From positions 1 through 55,899 of the forward strand of contig ONJF01000008.1 of NCBI GenBank assembly GCA_900318085.1: a stretch of 55,899 bases of DNA, in the 5' to 3' direction. This DNA is from an uncultured Bacteroidales bacterium (GTDB lineage Bacteria; Bacteroidota; Bacteroidia; Bacteroidales; F082). Both the position numbers and the translations under genes were made by a program. The notes under the pieces were generated by a model that was given only the letters and a program-made list of their open reading frames with translations, was not told the DNA's origin and searched no databases. Shown piece after piece: positions 1 through 8,129 of this stretch (positions are counted from its first letter, which is position 1; every line of letters starts with the position of its first letter).

Positions 1-1
1 G

Positions 2-106
2 GCCGGATTGGTGAGGCTGTTTGATGCGCTTTATGGCGAAAACGAATACCATAAGCAACGTGCCAAACGCATCGTTGAGCAGGCCCAAAAAATCAATCTC
101 ATCTAG
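2..106 (+). CDS. C-terminal fragment of an unidentified protein
   Basis: An open frame enters from the left edge and ends at a TAG at 104-106. The visible 34 residues are rich in charged residues and end in QKINLI, which looks like an amphipathic C-terminal helix. Too little remains to name a family. The next gene starts 5 bp later on the same strand, so the two are probably co-transcribed. Confidence 0.55.
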   Translation, partial: AGLVRLFDALYGENEYHKQRAKRIVEQAQKINLI

Positions 107-111
107 TAACC

Positions 112-678
112 ATGAACAACCCATTAGAAACTACTTTCTTCGACAAGGCTGTGAAATTTGCCGTCGAAGCCCATAGTGGAACGGAGAGACGCGGCAAGGC
201 TTATCCCTACATCATCCATCCTATGGAAGCCGCCAGCATCGTGGCCACCATCACCAACGACCAGGAAATGTTGGCAGCAGCCATCTTGCATGACACTGTC
301 GAAGACACCAATGTGACCATCGAGCAGATCAGAGAGCAGTTCGGTGAAAGAGTGGCCGAACTCGTACAGCATGAGACGGCACCTTTGGACGAAAACTTGT
401 CATGGCGCGAGTGTAAGACCATACAGGCCAAGCAGTTGGCAGATGCTCCCTACGACAGCAAGGTGGTCGCTCTTGGCGACAAACTCTCCAATATGCGTGG
501 CATTGCTTGGGATTACCGCAAGATTGGCGATGAGGTGTGGAAACTGTTTCACGCCCCGAATGGGAAAAGCGATGTGGAATGGTATTACCGCTCCTTGGGA
601 GCGGCATTGTCAGACTTGTCGGAAACGCTTGCCTATCAAGAGTTTATCTCCTTGCTTGAAGCAGTTTTCGGCGCTTAA
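112..678 (+). CDS. HD-domain ppGpp hydrolase-like protein (MESH1/SpoT hydrolase type)
   Basis: This 188-residue protein has the metal-binding pattern of the RelA/SpoT hydrolase domain: H36 in IIHPME, the H60-D61 pair in ILHDTVEDT, the following E64-D65, and a later LGDKLSNM motif near residue 122. The length fits a single-domain enzyme of the MESH1 or small alarmone hydrolase type, with no synthetase, TGS or ACT domain. The likely reaction is Mn-dependent removal of pyrophosphate from (p)ppGpp in the cytosol; the exact substrate is inferred from the family. It follows the upstream fragment by 5 bp and overlaps the convergent muramidase gene by 4 bp at their stops. Confidence 0.75.
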   Translation: MNNPLETTFFDKAVKFAVEAHSGTERRGKAYPYIIHPMEAASIVATITNDQEMLAAAILHDTVEDTNVTIEQIREQFGERVAELVQHETAPLDENLSWRECKTIQAKQLADAPYDSKVVALGDKLSNMRGIAWDYRKIGDEVWKLFHAPNGKSDVEWYYRSLGAALSDLSETLAYQEFISLLEAVFGA

Positions 679-1877
679 TACAGTAAGTATTTGGCCCTGA
701 TGGTCTTGAACGCACCAAGGTCGTTTTGCCATGATGCGCGGATTTCGTCTGCGTTTTTCCCGCTTTCTATGTCGCGTTGCATTTGTTTGTTGCCAGCGAG
801 CAGACGGAAATAATCCTTGAAGAAGCCTTTGTCCTTGAGTTGCTGGTAAGCGTCGATAATCCATTCCAGATGGAGTTGGTTGTCGTTGTTGGCATAGTCA
901 TGGGCATATTCCACAAGGTTCTCGCCACGGCATTGCTGGCCTTCGAGCAAAGGCTTTGAAGCGCCGCTCGTGCTTTGTGGCGTAAAGGAAAAACCACCTC
1001 TCATGTCGGGGTGTCCAAAGATTTGGAAGGGTGTGTCGGTGCCGCGGCCCACGCTGACATTGGTTCCTTCAAAGAAGCAAAGCGTGGGGTAGAGGTAGAC
1101 CGATTCCCAGTTGGGCAGGTTGGGCGAGGGCTTCACGGGCAATTCATAGATGGCATTGCGGTTGTACTCCTTGATGGGGATCACGGTAAGGTCGCAGGTG
1201 ATGTCGCCTTTGAGCCAACCTTCGCCGTTGACCATCTTGGCGTATTCGCCAATGGTCATGCCGTAGACCACAGGCACCTCGTGCATCCCCACAAACGATT
1301 TGTTCTCGGTTCTCAAGACGGGACCGTCGACATAAAAGCCATTCGGGTTGGGACGGTCGAGGACGATGACGGGGATGTGGTTTTCGGCGGCTGCTTCCAT
1401 CACATAGCTCATGGTGGAGATATAGGTGTAGAAACGCACTCCGACATCCTGTAGGTCAAAGAGGATGACATCGATGCCTTGGAGCATTTCTGCCGTGGGT
1501 TTCTTGTTTTTGCCGTATAGAGAGACAATAGGCAGTCCGGTCTTTTCGTCTTTGCTGCTGTTCACTTTGGCGCCAGCGTCGGCGGTGCCTCGGAAGCCAT
1601 GCTCGGGGGTGTAGATCTTTCTAATGTTGATGCCTAATGTAAGCAGCGTGTCAACGAGATGCGTTTCGCCAATGATGCTCGTCTGGTTGCCGACCACACC
1701 GACTTGTTTTCCTTCGAGAAGTGGCAGGTAATCGTCAAGTTGCATGGCAGCGCAGATATAATGCTCCTTGTCGACAAAAGCCAAGTTGGGTTCGTCTTCC
1801 GTTTTGATGGATTGGGCTTGTGCGGGCATGATGAAAGCCCAGCAGAAGAATAGGATTGCAAAGAATTGTCGTTTCAT
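675..1877 (-). CDS. namZ: Exo-beta-N-acetylmuramidase NamZ family protein (former DUF1343/YbbC)
   Basis: The protein has 400 residues with a signal peptide ending near AQA (residues 20-22), so it acts outside the cytoplasm. Family motifs are EHGFRG (92-97), DLQDVGVRFYT (141-151) and DRPNPNG (174-180), which mark the DUF1343 family. Members release terminal MurNAc from peptidoglycan fragments, so a role in cell-wall recycling is likely. The start lies 22 bp from a -7 element that directly abuts the promoter of the divergent permease gene. The 3' end overlaps the HD gene by 4 bp. The family call is firm; the enzymatic activity is inferred from characterised relatives. Confidence 0.82.
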   Translation of the reverse strand: MKRQFFAILFFCWAFIMPAQAQSIKTEDEPNLAFVDKEHYICAAMQLDDYLPLLEGKQVGVVGNQTSIIGETHLVDTLLTLGINIRKIYTPEHGFRGTADAGAKVNSSKDEKTGLPIVSLYGKNKKPTAEMLQGIDVILFDLQDVGVRFYTYISTMSYVMEAAAENHIPVIVLDRPNPNGFYVDGPVLRTENKSFVGMHEVPVVYGMTIGEYAKMVNGEGWLKGDITCDLTVIPIKEYNRNAIYELPVKPSPNLPNWESVYLYPTLCFFEGTNVSVGRGTDTPFQIFGHPDMRGGFSFTPQSTSGASKPLLEGQQCRGENLVEYAHDYANNDNQLHLEWIIDAYQQLKDKGFFKDYFRLLAGNKQMQRDIESGKNADEIRASWQNDLGAFKTIRAKYLLY

Positions 1878-1891
1878 TTCGGTTTTATTTT

Positions 1892-1899
1892 TACTTTTG
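1892..1899 (+). promoter_or_regulatory. Bacteroidota -7 promoter element for the permease gene
   Basis: TACTTTTG is an exact match to TAnnTTTG and lies 23 bp before the ATG at 1923. It touches the oppositely oriented element at 1900-1907, so the two form a near-palindromic bidirectional promoter. Confidence 0.65.
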
Positions 1900-1907
1900 C
1901 AAAATTA
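1900..1907 (-). promoter_or_regulatory. -7 promoter element for namZ
   Basis: CAAAATTA on the plus strand is TAATTTTG on the minus strand, an exact TAnnTTTG match 22 bp before the namZ start codon. It abuts the rightward element at 1892-1899. Confidence 0.6.
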
Positions 1908-1922
1908 TTGAAAATCCTACAA

Positions 1923-3146
1923 ATGTCGGGCCCAAAATTCATAGCAGACCGAATTTTTTCGCTTTCGAAGGAAAATTTGTCCTCGACGGTGATGCGTCTG
2001 GCTGTCACAAGCGTGGCGTTGGCCATCGTCGTGATGTTGATTGCCTGGGCGGTCGTGGTGGGCTTCAAGAACCAGATCCGCGACAAGGTGATTGGCTTTG
2101 TGGCCCCGATTCATGTTCAAGCCTTGGACAAAAACGAGTCGGTAGAGGAGACTCCGTTTGTCTTGGATTCATTGTTAATCAGTAGGTTGAATACTATTGA
2201 AGGCATCAGCCATTACCAGCAGGTGGCCGACAAGGCGGGTATGATCAAGACAGATGATGAGATACAAGGTGTGGTGCTGAAGGGTGTGGACGAAAACTAC
2301 GACTGGAGTTATTTCAACCGATGCTTGTTGGAAGGGGAGACGCCCCAGTTTCAAGCCGGGGAGCGCTCAACGGAGGTGCTGGTTTCCAAGATCATCGCCG
2401 ACAAGATGCTCCTTAAGGTGGGCGACGATGTCCGTGTTTGGTTCATCGACAAGGACCAGCAGGCGAGGGGCCGTAAATTCACGGTGAAGGGCATCTTTGA
2501 AACGGGCCTTTACGAGTTTGACGAGCGTTATGTCTTCGCCGACCTCAACCAGATCCGCAAACTGAATGGTTGGGAAGACAATGAGGCGGGACTGCTGGAG
2601 ATTGCCTTGGACGACAAGGCCGATGTGGACCAAGTGAATGAGAAACTATACTATGCGCTCCCTTCCGAATTGGCATGCTATACTGCACGTGAGAGCCATC
2701 CCCAAATCTTTGATTGGCTCGATTTGCTGGATACCAATGTCTGGCTCATCATGGCTTTGATGTTATTGGTGGCAGGCATCACGGTCATCAGTATGTTGTT
2801 GATTATCATTATTGAGCGCACTTCTACCATCGGTTTGTTGAAAGCTATGGGTGCCAGCAACAAATTCGTTCGCGAGGTGTTTTTGCGTCGTTCGCTGCGC
2901 ATCCTGCTCATAGGCATGCTCATAGGCAATGTCATAGGTTTGGGTTTTTGTTTTTTGCAGCAATACACGGGGTTGATCAAACTGGATGCTGCCACCTATT
3001 ATCTCTCCGCTGTGCCTATTGAATTGCATTTCAGCACCGTGGTTCTCATCAATTTGGGCACCTTCCTGCTTTGGGTGTTGATGCTTTTGATTCCAACTTC
3101 GGTCATCAACCGTATCAGCCCTACCAAGTCGATTCGTTTTGAATAG
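1923..3146 (+). CDS. LolC/LolE-type ABC transporter permease (FtsX/MacB-like)
   Basis: This 407-residue integral membrane protein starts with MSGPKFIADRIF, has one membrane segment near residues 25-50, a long extracytoplasmic domain and three membrane segments in the last third. This is the topology of lipoprotein-releasing permeases. The region around ERTSTIGLLKAMGAS is the coupling-helix signature of the MacB/FtsX family. I chose the start at 1923 because the upstream in-frame ATG at 1866 would place the promoter inside the coding sequence. It probably works with an ATPase such as the LolD-like protein at 8.3-8.9 kb to move lipoproteins from the inner membrane; that pairing is inference. 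Confidence 0.82.
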   Translation: MSGPKFIADRIFSLSKENLSSTVMRLAVTSVALAIVVMLIAWAVVVGFKNQIRDKVIGFVAPIHVQALDKNESVEETPFVLDSLLISRLNTIEGISHYQQVADKAGMIKTDDEIQGVVLKGVDENYDWSYFNRCLLEGETPQFQAGERSTEVLVSKIIADKMLLKVGDDVRVWFIDKDQQARGRKFTVKGIFETGLYEFDERYVFADLNQIRKLNGWEDNEAGLLEIALDDKADVDQVNEKLYYALPSELACYTARESHPQIFDWLDLLDTNVWLIMALMLLVAGITVISMLLIIIIERTSTIGLLKAMGASNKFVREVFLRRSLRILLIGMLIGNVIGLGFCFLQQYTGLIKLDAATYYLSAVPIELHFSTVVLINLGTFLLWVLMLLIPTSVINRISPTKSIRFE

Positions 3147-3186
3147 GGGTGGCGTTGTTCGTGATTTGCAAGGCCATCTCAAAATT

Positions 3187-3251
3187 GCTCCGTAGGAGCT
3201 TTCGTTTAATAACAAAATACAAAAATCCAACGAGCTATGCTCCGTAGGAGC
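3187..3251. repeat. Two copies of a 13-bp hairpin repeat
   Basis: GCTCCGTAGGAGC occurs at 3187-3199 and 3239-3251, 52 bp apart, each a 5-bp stem with a GTA loop. Both are followed by a T-rich tail (CTTTCGTTTAA and CTTTCTTTAA), so the repeated unit is longer than the hairpin. It looks like a dispersed intergenic palindrome; one copy may also end transcription of the permease gene. The gap 3147-3447 contains this, the next repeat and no gene. Confidence 0.7.
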
Positions 3252-3298
3252 TTTCTTTAATTTGATCATTAGAAGTCTCCTATATATATCAGACCGAG

Positions 3299-3359
3299 GC
3301 GTTTGTCTGCATGTCATACCGACCGAGGTACGAGGGAATGTATCTATGCAGACAAACGC
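3299..3359. repeat. 14-bp perfect inverted repeat with 33-bp spacer
   Basis: GCGTTTGTCTGCAT at 3299-3312 is the exact reverse complement of 3346-3359. The spacer contains the two short copies CCGACCGAGG-like and TACGAGG. This is typical of a dispersed palindromic element rather than a terminator, as no T-tract follows directly. Confidence 0.7.
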
Positions 3360-3447
3360 AGACTATGATTATGCGTGCACTTTTTTTTGGAAAAACTGAA
3401 GCGGATACCAATAAAATCCTTATTTTAGCGGCCGAATCAACAAAGCT

Positions 3448-3897
3448 ATGAAAGACTTTACCATTATGCCGCTGAAAGGCTACGGCGAGATACCTTTCGG
3501 AATGACGCTTGACGATACCGTCAAGTTGCTGAATATGCCCGACTTTTATGAGGAGTTGAGCGATATGGAAGAGACGGGCAACCGTTCCATCTATTATGAA
3601 TACGACGCCATCCAGACAAACATCTATTTTGAGGGTGTCACCAAGTCGGTGGTGGCCTGCTTCGAGACAGAAAACGAGGCAGCGACGCTGTACGGCAAGA
3701 AAGTGCTCGAACTCAAGAAAGACGAGGTCGTCAAGCTTATGAAAGACAACGGGTTCAAGGAATTGGAGGAAGAGACAGAAGACGGAGAGCTTCGCGTCAC
3801 TTTTGAAGATGCCCTGATGGATTTCTTCTTTGAGGACGACAAGATGACGGCTGTGAGCTGGGGCGTGCTTGTTGACGAACAAGGAGACATCATTTGA
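3448..3897 (+). CDS. Small acidic protein of unknown function
   Basis: This 149-residue protein has no signal peptide and is strongly acidic, with runs such as ELEEETEDGE and a DFFFEDDK segment near its end. It starts MKDFTIMPLKGYGEIPFGM. I recognise no family; a cytosolic small alpha/beta protein related to immunity or SMI1-like folds is possible but unsupported. Base composition matches the neighbours. It lies 46 bp before the endonuclease III gene, so they may share a transcript. Confidence 0.65.
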   Translation: MKDFTIMPLKGYGEIPFGMTLDDTVKLLNMPDFYEELSDMEETGNRSIYYEYDAIQTNIYFEGVTKSVVACFETENEAATLYGKKVLELKKDEVVKLMKDNGFKELEEETEDGELRVTFEDALMDFFFEDDKMTAVSWGVLVDEQGDII

Positions 3898-3943
3898 GTA
3901 TCTCACGCATTTCTGCGAATTCTGCGTGCATAATAATACCTTC

Positions 3944-4603
3944 ATGAGAAACAATAAGGTTCAGCAGAAATATGACGCTTTTGTAGATTATTTCTCACAG
4001 CATTTGCCAGTGGCTGAAACGGAGCTGAAGTATAAAGATCCGTATCAGTTGTTGGTGGCGGTCATCCTCTCGGCGCAGTGTACCGACAAACGCGTCAATA
4101 TGACGACACCGGCCCTGTTCCAGCGTTTTCCTACGGCCAAGGATATGGCGGAATCTACGGTAGAAGAGATTTACACCTATATAAAAAGCATCTCATACCC
4201 CAATAACAAGGCCAAAAACCTGTTGGGTATGGCGCAGACCTTGGTACGCGACTTCAATGGTGTTGTGCCTAACAATCTAGAAGACTTGCAGAAACTGCCT
4301 GGTGTGGGCCGCAAGACCGCCAATGTGATGATGGCAGTGGCCTTCGACCAACCCGCCATGCCGGTCGACACACATGTGTTCCGTGTCTCGAACCGCATCG
4401 GCCTGACCAAAAACTCGAAGACTGTGTTGGAGACGGAAAAGACCTTGGTGGCACATCTGCCCCAGCATGTGATTGCGAAGGCGCACCATTGGCTTATCTT
4501 ACATGGGCGCTATGTCTGCATGGCTCGTAAACCGAAATGCACAGAATGTGGGATTACTGGAATTTGTGATTTTTATCAGAAGAAACAGAAAAAAGAGCAA
4601 TAG
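3944..4603 (+). CDS. nth: Endonuclease III (DNA glycosylase/AP lyase)
   Basis: This 219-residue protein carries the helix-hairpin-helix LPGVGRKTA (118-126) with catalytic K124, the catalytic aspartate D142 in PVDTHVF, and the 4Fe-4S loop C192-x6-C199-x2-C202-x5-C208. All features of Nth are present and the length is normal. It removes oxidised pyrimidines and cuts the abasic site in base excision repair. The start at 3944 gives the usual N-terminus; the upstream in-frame ATG would add 25 unrelated residues and run into the previous gene. The membrane protein gene follows after 2 bp, so the two are probably co-transcribed. Confidence 0.95.
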   Translation: MRNNKVQQKYDAFVDYFSQHLPVAETELKYKDPYQLLVAVILSAQCTDKRVNMTTPALFQRFPTAKDMAESTVEEIYTYIKSISYPNNKAKNLLGMAQTLVRDFNGVVPNNLEDLQKLPGVGRKTANVMMAVAFDQPAMPVDTHVFRVSNRIGLTKNSKTVLETEKTLVAHLPQHVIAKAHHWLILHGRYVCMARKPKCTECGITGICDFYQKKQKKEQ

Positions 4604-4605
4604 TC

Positions 4606-5067
4606 ATGGAAGAACAATTAGAGGGAATCAAGCAACCCCAAAGAAAGAAACTGGGCTGCAGAATCTTTGCCGTTTTGGGAATGATCCTGGTATTGGCAGC
4701 CGCGTGTTTTGTCTTTTTCAAGTTTTACTTCGTTTTCGGCAGCGGCGTGAAGGCAGGCGAATTGAATCTTTTTGTCTACAAAGGCTATGTCTTCAAGACC
4801 TATGAGGGACGTCTCATACAAGCGGGCTACAACTCTAAAAACAGCAACGCCACCATCCAGTCTAACGAGTTCAACTTCTCGGTAAAGGATGAAGGTGTGG
4901 CGAAGCAACTGGAACGGTGCGCGGGCAAGTTCGTAGAGTTGCATTACAAGGAGTATCTGGGCGCCTTGCCATGGCGTGGCATGAGTAAGTACGTGGTCGA
5001 CAGCGTCTATTCAGTCACCTTGGTGAAAGAGCCGATAGAGATTCCTGTTCCGGCCGAGGTGCAGTAG
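4606..5067 (+). CDS. Single-pass membrane protein of unknown function
   Basis: This 153-residue protein has a short charged N-terminus (about 16 residues), one membrane segment near residues 19-42 and an extracytoplasmic domain of about 105 residues with alternating hydrophobic residues, suggesting a small beta-rich fold. The segment ending in LPWRGMSKYVVDSVYSV looks conserved, but I cannot name the family with certainty. It begins 2 bp after nth and is followed by a strong terminator, so it closes this operon. Confidence 0.7.
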   Translation: MEEQLEGIKQPQRKKLGCRIFAVLGMILVLAAACFVFFKFYFVFGSGVKAGELNLFVYKGYVFKTYEGRLIQAGYNSKNSNATIQSNEFNFSVKDEGVAKQLERCAGKFVELHYKEYLGALPWRGMSKYVVDSVYSVTLVKEPIEIPVPAEVQ

Positions 5068-5091
5068 ATTATTCTCTTATATGTGAATGGG

Positions 5092-5129
5092 AAAAAGCCG
5101 AACGGAGCAAGGCTGCGTTCGGCTTTTTT
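5092..5129 (+). terminator. Rho-independent terminator after the nth operon
   Basis: AAAAAGCCGAACG at 5092-5104 pairs with CGTTCGGCTTTTT at 5116-5128, around an 11-nt loop, followed by a T-run. It lies 25 bp after the stop at 5067. Confidence 0.85.
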
Positions 5130-5265
5130 ACGGTCCTTGTTGCATCTTTGAGGCGATCTAGGAAGTCTAAAAGGGATTTATTTTGAAAAAAAATTATCGT
5201 TGGTGATTGATATTTCGGATTGACGGGTCTATATTATGTTGTAATCCATAAAAAACAGCAGTAAT

Positions 5266-5490
5266 ATGAACACCATCATCAAAACCAACTCCGAAAAACA
5301 ACTTGACCAAATCCGTCATTTTGCAAAGAAAAACAAAATCCAACACTCCATCACCCAGGAAAATGGAACTTACACAATCACCATCTCTGGATTAACTTAC
5401 TCTGAATCAGAAAAATTCATCCAACATTTCCTCAAAACCAACCATCTCACCAAAGTCAAGCAGCAAGAGCCGAAGGCTCTTGCTGCCTAA
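5266..5490 (+). CDS. Small cytosolic protein of unknown function
   Basis: This 74-residue protein has a pattern of helix, beta-hairpin and helix, roughly residues 8-22, 27-43 and 45-58. The coding strand is strikingly poor in G and rich in A and C compared with both neighbours, suggesting recent acquisition or unusual selection. The last residues QQEPKALAA are encoded by a perfect 12-bp hairpin. No family recognised. The next gene starts 20 bp later. Confidence 0.55.
   Translation: MNTIIKTNSEKQLDQIRHFAKKNKIQHSITQENGTYTITISGLTYSESEKFIQHFLKTNHLTKVKQQEPKALAA
5460..5486 (+). repeat. 12-bp perfect hairpin inside the 3' end of the small ORF
   Basis: GCAGCAAGAGCC (5460-5471), a GAA loop and GGCTCTTGCTGC (5475-5486) form a perfect stem that ends just before the TAA at 5488. 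No T-tract follows, so it is not a standard terminator. It could be an RNA-stabilising structure or a palindromic element that became the C-terminus of the reading frame. Confidence 0.7.
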
Positions 5491-5510
5491 ATGCAATTGT
5501 TTGTTAGGTT

Positions 5511-5939
5511 ATGGTTAATCATTCTTTTCATTTCAATAGGGGCCTTTTCAATGTAGGCGACACGGTCTATTATCGCTCGCCAGAGTCAAGATATGCCATT
5601 AGGAAGGCAAAAGTCGTTCAAGTGGAGGAACGAAAAAGCTATTTAAACATTCCAATTTGCCCTCGTAATGGCAATGAAACCCTTCATATTGACAATAAGA
5701 TTAGGGAATACACTCCTGCTGACCGCGGTGTCTACATTCCGTACGATGTACTTACCTTGGACAATGGCATCGTGATAGAAGCATCAGAGGTGTTCGCCAC
5801 ACGACAAGAGGCCGAGGCAGAACTCATCAGCGAACTCAAGGATCGGTTGATGTTCCAACAAGTGCAATTGGAGAATCTGAAGCATGAGATGGCTTATGAA
5901 GAGAAGACTTTAAGGCGTTTGGAACAGGGACAGCCTTAA
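5511..5939 (+). CDS. Hypothetical protein with C-terminal coiled coil
   Basis: This 142-residue soluble protein has an N-terminal region resembling a small beta-barrel (FNVGDTVYYRS followed by KAKVVQVEE), which recalls SH3/KOW-like folds. The helical C-terminus (about residues 98-138) is rich in E, L and Q. Function unknown; the fold suggestion is inference. It follows the small ORF by 20 bp, and its stop overlaps the convergent TPR gene by 4 bp. Confidence 0.6.
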   Translation: MVNHSFHFNRGLFNVGDTVYYRSPESRYAIRKAKVVQVEERKSYLNIPICPRNGNETLHIDNKIREYTPADRGVYIPYDVLTLDNGIVIEASEVFATRQEAEAELISELKDRLMFQQVQLENLKHEMAYEEKTLRRLEQGQP

Positions 5940-8050
5940 TTGCTTCGGGAGACCTCCAGTTTTCCAATCTCGACTTCGTTGTTCTCGGAGATGATCTCGA
6001 TCCATGTGTTGTCTTCGCTGAACCATTTGTATTGTGATCCGATGCGGAAGATGAAGGTCTTTTCCTCTTCGGTGGCCGCGATGGGCAGCACGAAGCCGCC
6101 GTTCTTGCCGCCTGCACCGCCGAAGGAGACGATCATGGGGAAGGTCTTCTCGGGATGCGGGTTACGTACCTTGATGATGATGTAGTTGGAGCGGCGCACG
6201 GCCACCTCAATCTTGTTGAAGTCGAAACGCTGGGCCTGTCCGGCAGCCAACAGCAAAGGCTCGCTGTTCAGCTCATAAAGTTTGTTCTGCTCGATGATTT
6301 CGCTGATGCGGGCAATCATCTCGGTGGGGTAGGTCTCCAGCCCAAGTTCCTCGGCTTTGGTGTAAGCCTCGATGGCCTTGTCGAAGGTGTTGGTCTTGAA
6401 GTTGGCGTCGCCTTCCTTGACGAACTTCTCGTATTGGCTGCGCAAGGCAGCGATACGGTCTCTCTCCGACTTCTCGGCAATGGCCAATTGTGCTGTGGCA
6501 GTGGGGTCTTCAGGCTTGTAGGCCAAAGCGGTCTGATACTGTGTTATAGCCTCGGCGAAGTTTTCTGCGGTCAAGGCGCTGTTGCCGGCGCTCATGGCCT
6601 TGTTGTAGTTGGCTTCCAGTTCGGCTGCCATCTGCGCAAAGATGCCGTCGATTTCCTGGATCTTGGCCGTGGCTATGGCGTTGCCGGCGTCGAAGGTCAC
6701 GACCTCTTGGTATTTGACCTTGGCGTTGGCATATTCCTGTTGGTCGAACAAGGCGTCAGCGGCATCGAGCATGCCCTTGATGGTTGCTTGGCGTTCGGCT
6801 TCAGCGGCGGCGAGGGCTGCCTGACGGGCGGCTTCCTCTTCGGCGGCGATGCGCGCTGCCTCGGCTTCGGCGGCCAATCGAGCGGCTTCTTCTTCAGCAG
6901 CGATACGCGCTGCCTCTTCTGCTGCCAGACGGGCGGCTTCCTGCTCGGCGGCAATTCTCGCAGCCTCTTGCTCGGCAGCGATGCGTGCGGCTTCGGCCTC
7001 GGCCGCTAACCTTGCAGCTTCGGCTTCAGCGGCAAGACGCGCCGCCTCTTGCTCGGCAGCGATACGCGCGGCTTCGGCTTCAGCAGCCAGACGAGCAGCT
7101 TCTTGCTCGGCGGCAATTCGGGCGGCCTCTTCGGCATCCTGTTGGGCGATGAGTGGGTCAAGACGGGCGATCATGTCGGTGGCATAGGCATCGCCTTTCA
7201 CCACGGCCAGTGCACTTTGGTATTGCGCCTTGGCTTCTTTGTAGGCCTTGTTCTCATAGAGTTGGTCGGCTACAGCGATGATGCCATTGTATTGGTCGGC
7301 AATGCCCTTGGCGCTTTGGTATTCATTGCGTTTGGCATTGGCATCGAGGTCATTGGGGAAGAGCTCCAAGGCTTGGTCGAGTTTGCCGATGGCGGCGTCG
7401 TAGTTCTTGCGCAGACCAAGTTGTCGTGCCTCCTCGACAAGCTTGTCGAAACGGGAGACCTTCTCGTTATAGAGTTGTTTCTTCTGTTTGGCTTCAGCCG
7501 TTTTCTCTTTGGGCAGTTTGTCGTTGGGGAAGATCTGGCTGGCCGTCTCAAACTGCATGATGGCGGCGTCGAAATTGTCCTCGGCCAAGAGGCTCTCGCC
7601 CAGACTCATGGCGGTGTCGTAGGCGTCTTGTTTGTCTTGGCGTTCCTTTAAGATGGCACGAACCGCTTCGGCTTGGCCGCCCACATATTTGTCCTCGGGG
7701 AAGACCTTCAATGCGGCTTCATATTCCGACAAAGCCTCTTCATATTTTTGTTGGCCATAATATTGGTCGCCGGCATCCAAATGGGCATAGAACACTTCCT
7801 GACGGGCACCGTCTTCCTGGATTTTCTTCACGGTCTCGGTCAGCTTTTGCTTGGCGGTGGGGTCGTTGGCCTTTTGCTTCAATGCCATCTCGTAGTAGGT
7901 CTTGGCACTGATGAAGTCCTTGGCGTTGTATTTCTCGTTGCCTTTCTTCATCAACGACTCGTAAGATTCGGCATTTTGGGCTTGGACAAAGTTAGCGCTC
8001 ATTACGAGTGCAGCGCCAAACAACAAGGAGAATATTAAGTGTTTTCTCAT
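5936..8050 (-). CDS. Large exported TPR protein with Ala/Glu-rich helical region
   Basis: This 704-residue protein starts with a signal peptide (cleavage near FVQAQ, residues 21-25). At least seven TPR-like units with the G-x-x-x-Y/F-x-x-x-D/N-F/Y-x-x-A pattern flank a central stretch (about residues 305-420). That stretch is made of units like EAARLAAE and EAARIAAE and probably forms a long single helix. The last 110 residues form a beta-rich domain. It is probably a periplasmic scaffold, possibly linked to the envelope. The DNA of the helical stretch (about 6790-7130) is internally repetitive and prone to slippage. No -7 element is evident upstream. Confidence 0.75.
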   Translation of the reverse strand: MRKHLIFSLLFGAALVMSANFVQAQNAESYESLMKKGNEKYNAKDFISAKTYYEMALKQKANDPTAKQKLTETVKKIQEDGARQEVFYAHLDAGDQYYGQQKYEEALSEYEAALKVFPEDKYVGGQAEAVRAILKERQDKQDAYDTAMSLGESLLAEDNFDAAIMQFETASQIFPNDKLPKEKTAEAKQKKQLYNEKVSRFDKLVEEARQLGLRKNYDAAIGKLDQALELFPNDLDANAKRNEYQSAKGIADQYNGIIAVADQLYENKAYKEAKAQYQSALAVVKGDAYATDMIARLDPLIAQQDAEEAARIAAEQEAARLAAEAEAARIAAEQEAARLAAEAEAARLAAEAEAARIAAEQEAARIAAEQEAARLAAEEAARIAAEEEAARLAAEAEAARIAAEEEAARQAALAAAEAERQATIKGMLDAADALFDQQEYANAKVKYQEVVTFDAGNAIATAKIQEIDGIFAQMAAELEANYNKAMSAGNSALTAENFAEAITQYQTALAYKPEDPTATAQLAIAEKSERDRIAALRSQYEKFVKEGDANFKTNTFDKAIEAYTKAEELGLETYPTEMIARISEIIEQNKLYELNSEPLLLAAGQAQRFDFNKIEVAVRRSNYIIIKVRNPHPEKTFPMIVSFGGAGGKNGGFVLPIAATEEEKTFIFRIGSQYKWFSEDNTWIEIISENNEVEIGKLEVSRSN

Positions 8051-8129
8051 TCTTTATCAAAAGATTTATTGATTGTTAACGACAGGTTGTTTCTTTTATT
8101 GTTGGAACGGCAGGAATAATCACTTTTAA

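Noticed and set aside
1866-1922. Longer N-terminus for the LolC/E-type permease
   Set aside because: The upstream start at 1866 would place the -7 element at 1892-1899 inside the coding region; the ATG at 1923 gives the normal family start.
5940-8038. Several long rightward frames opposite the TPR protein
   Set aside because: They mirror the repetitive EAARLAAE codons and vanish outside them; the leftward frame has a signal peptide and TPR motifs.
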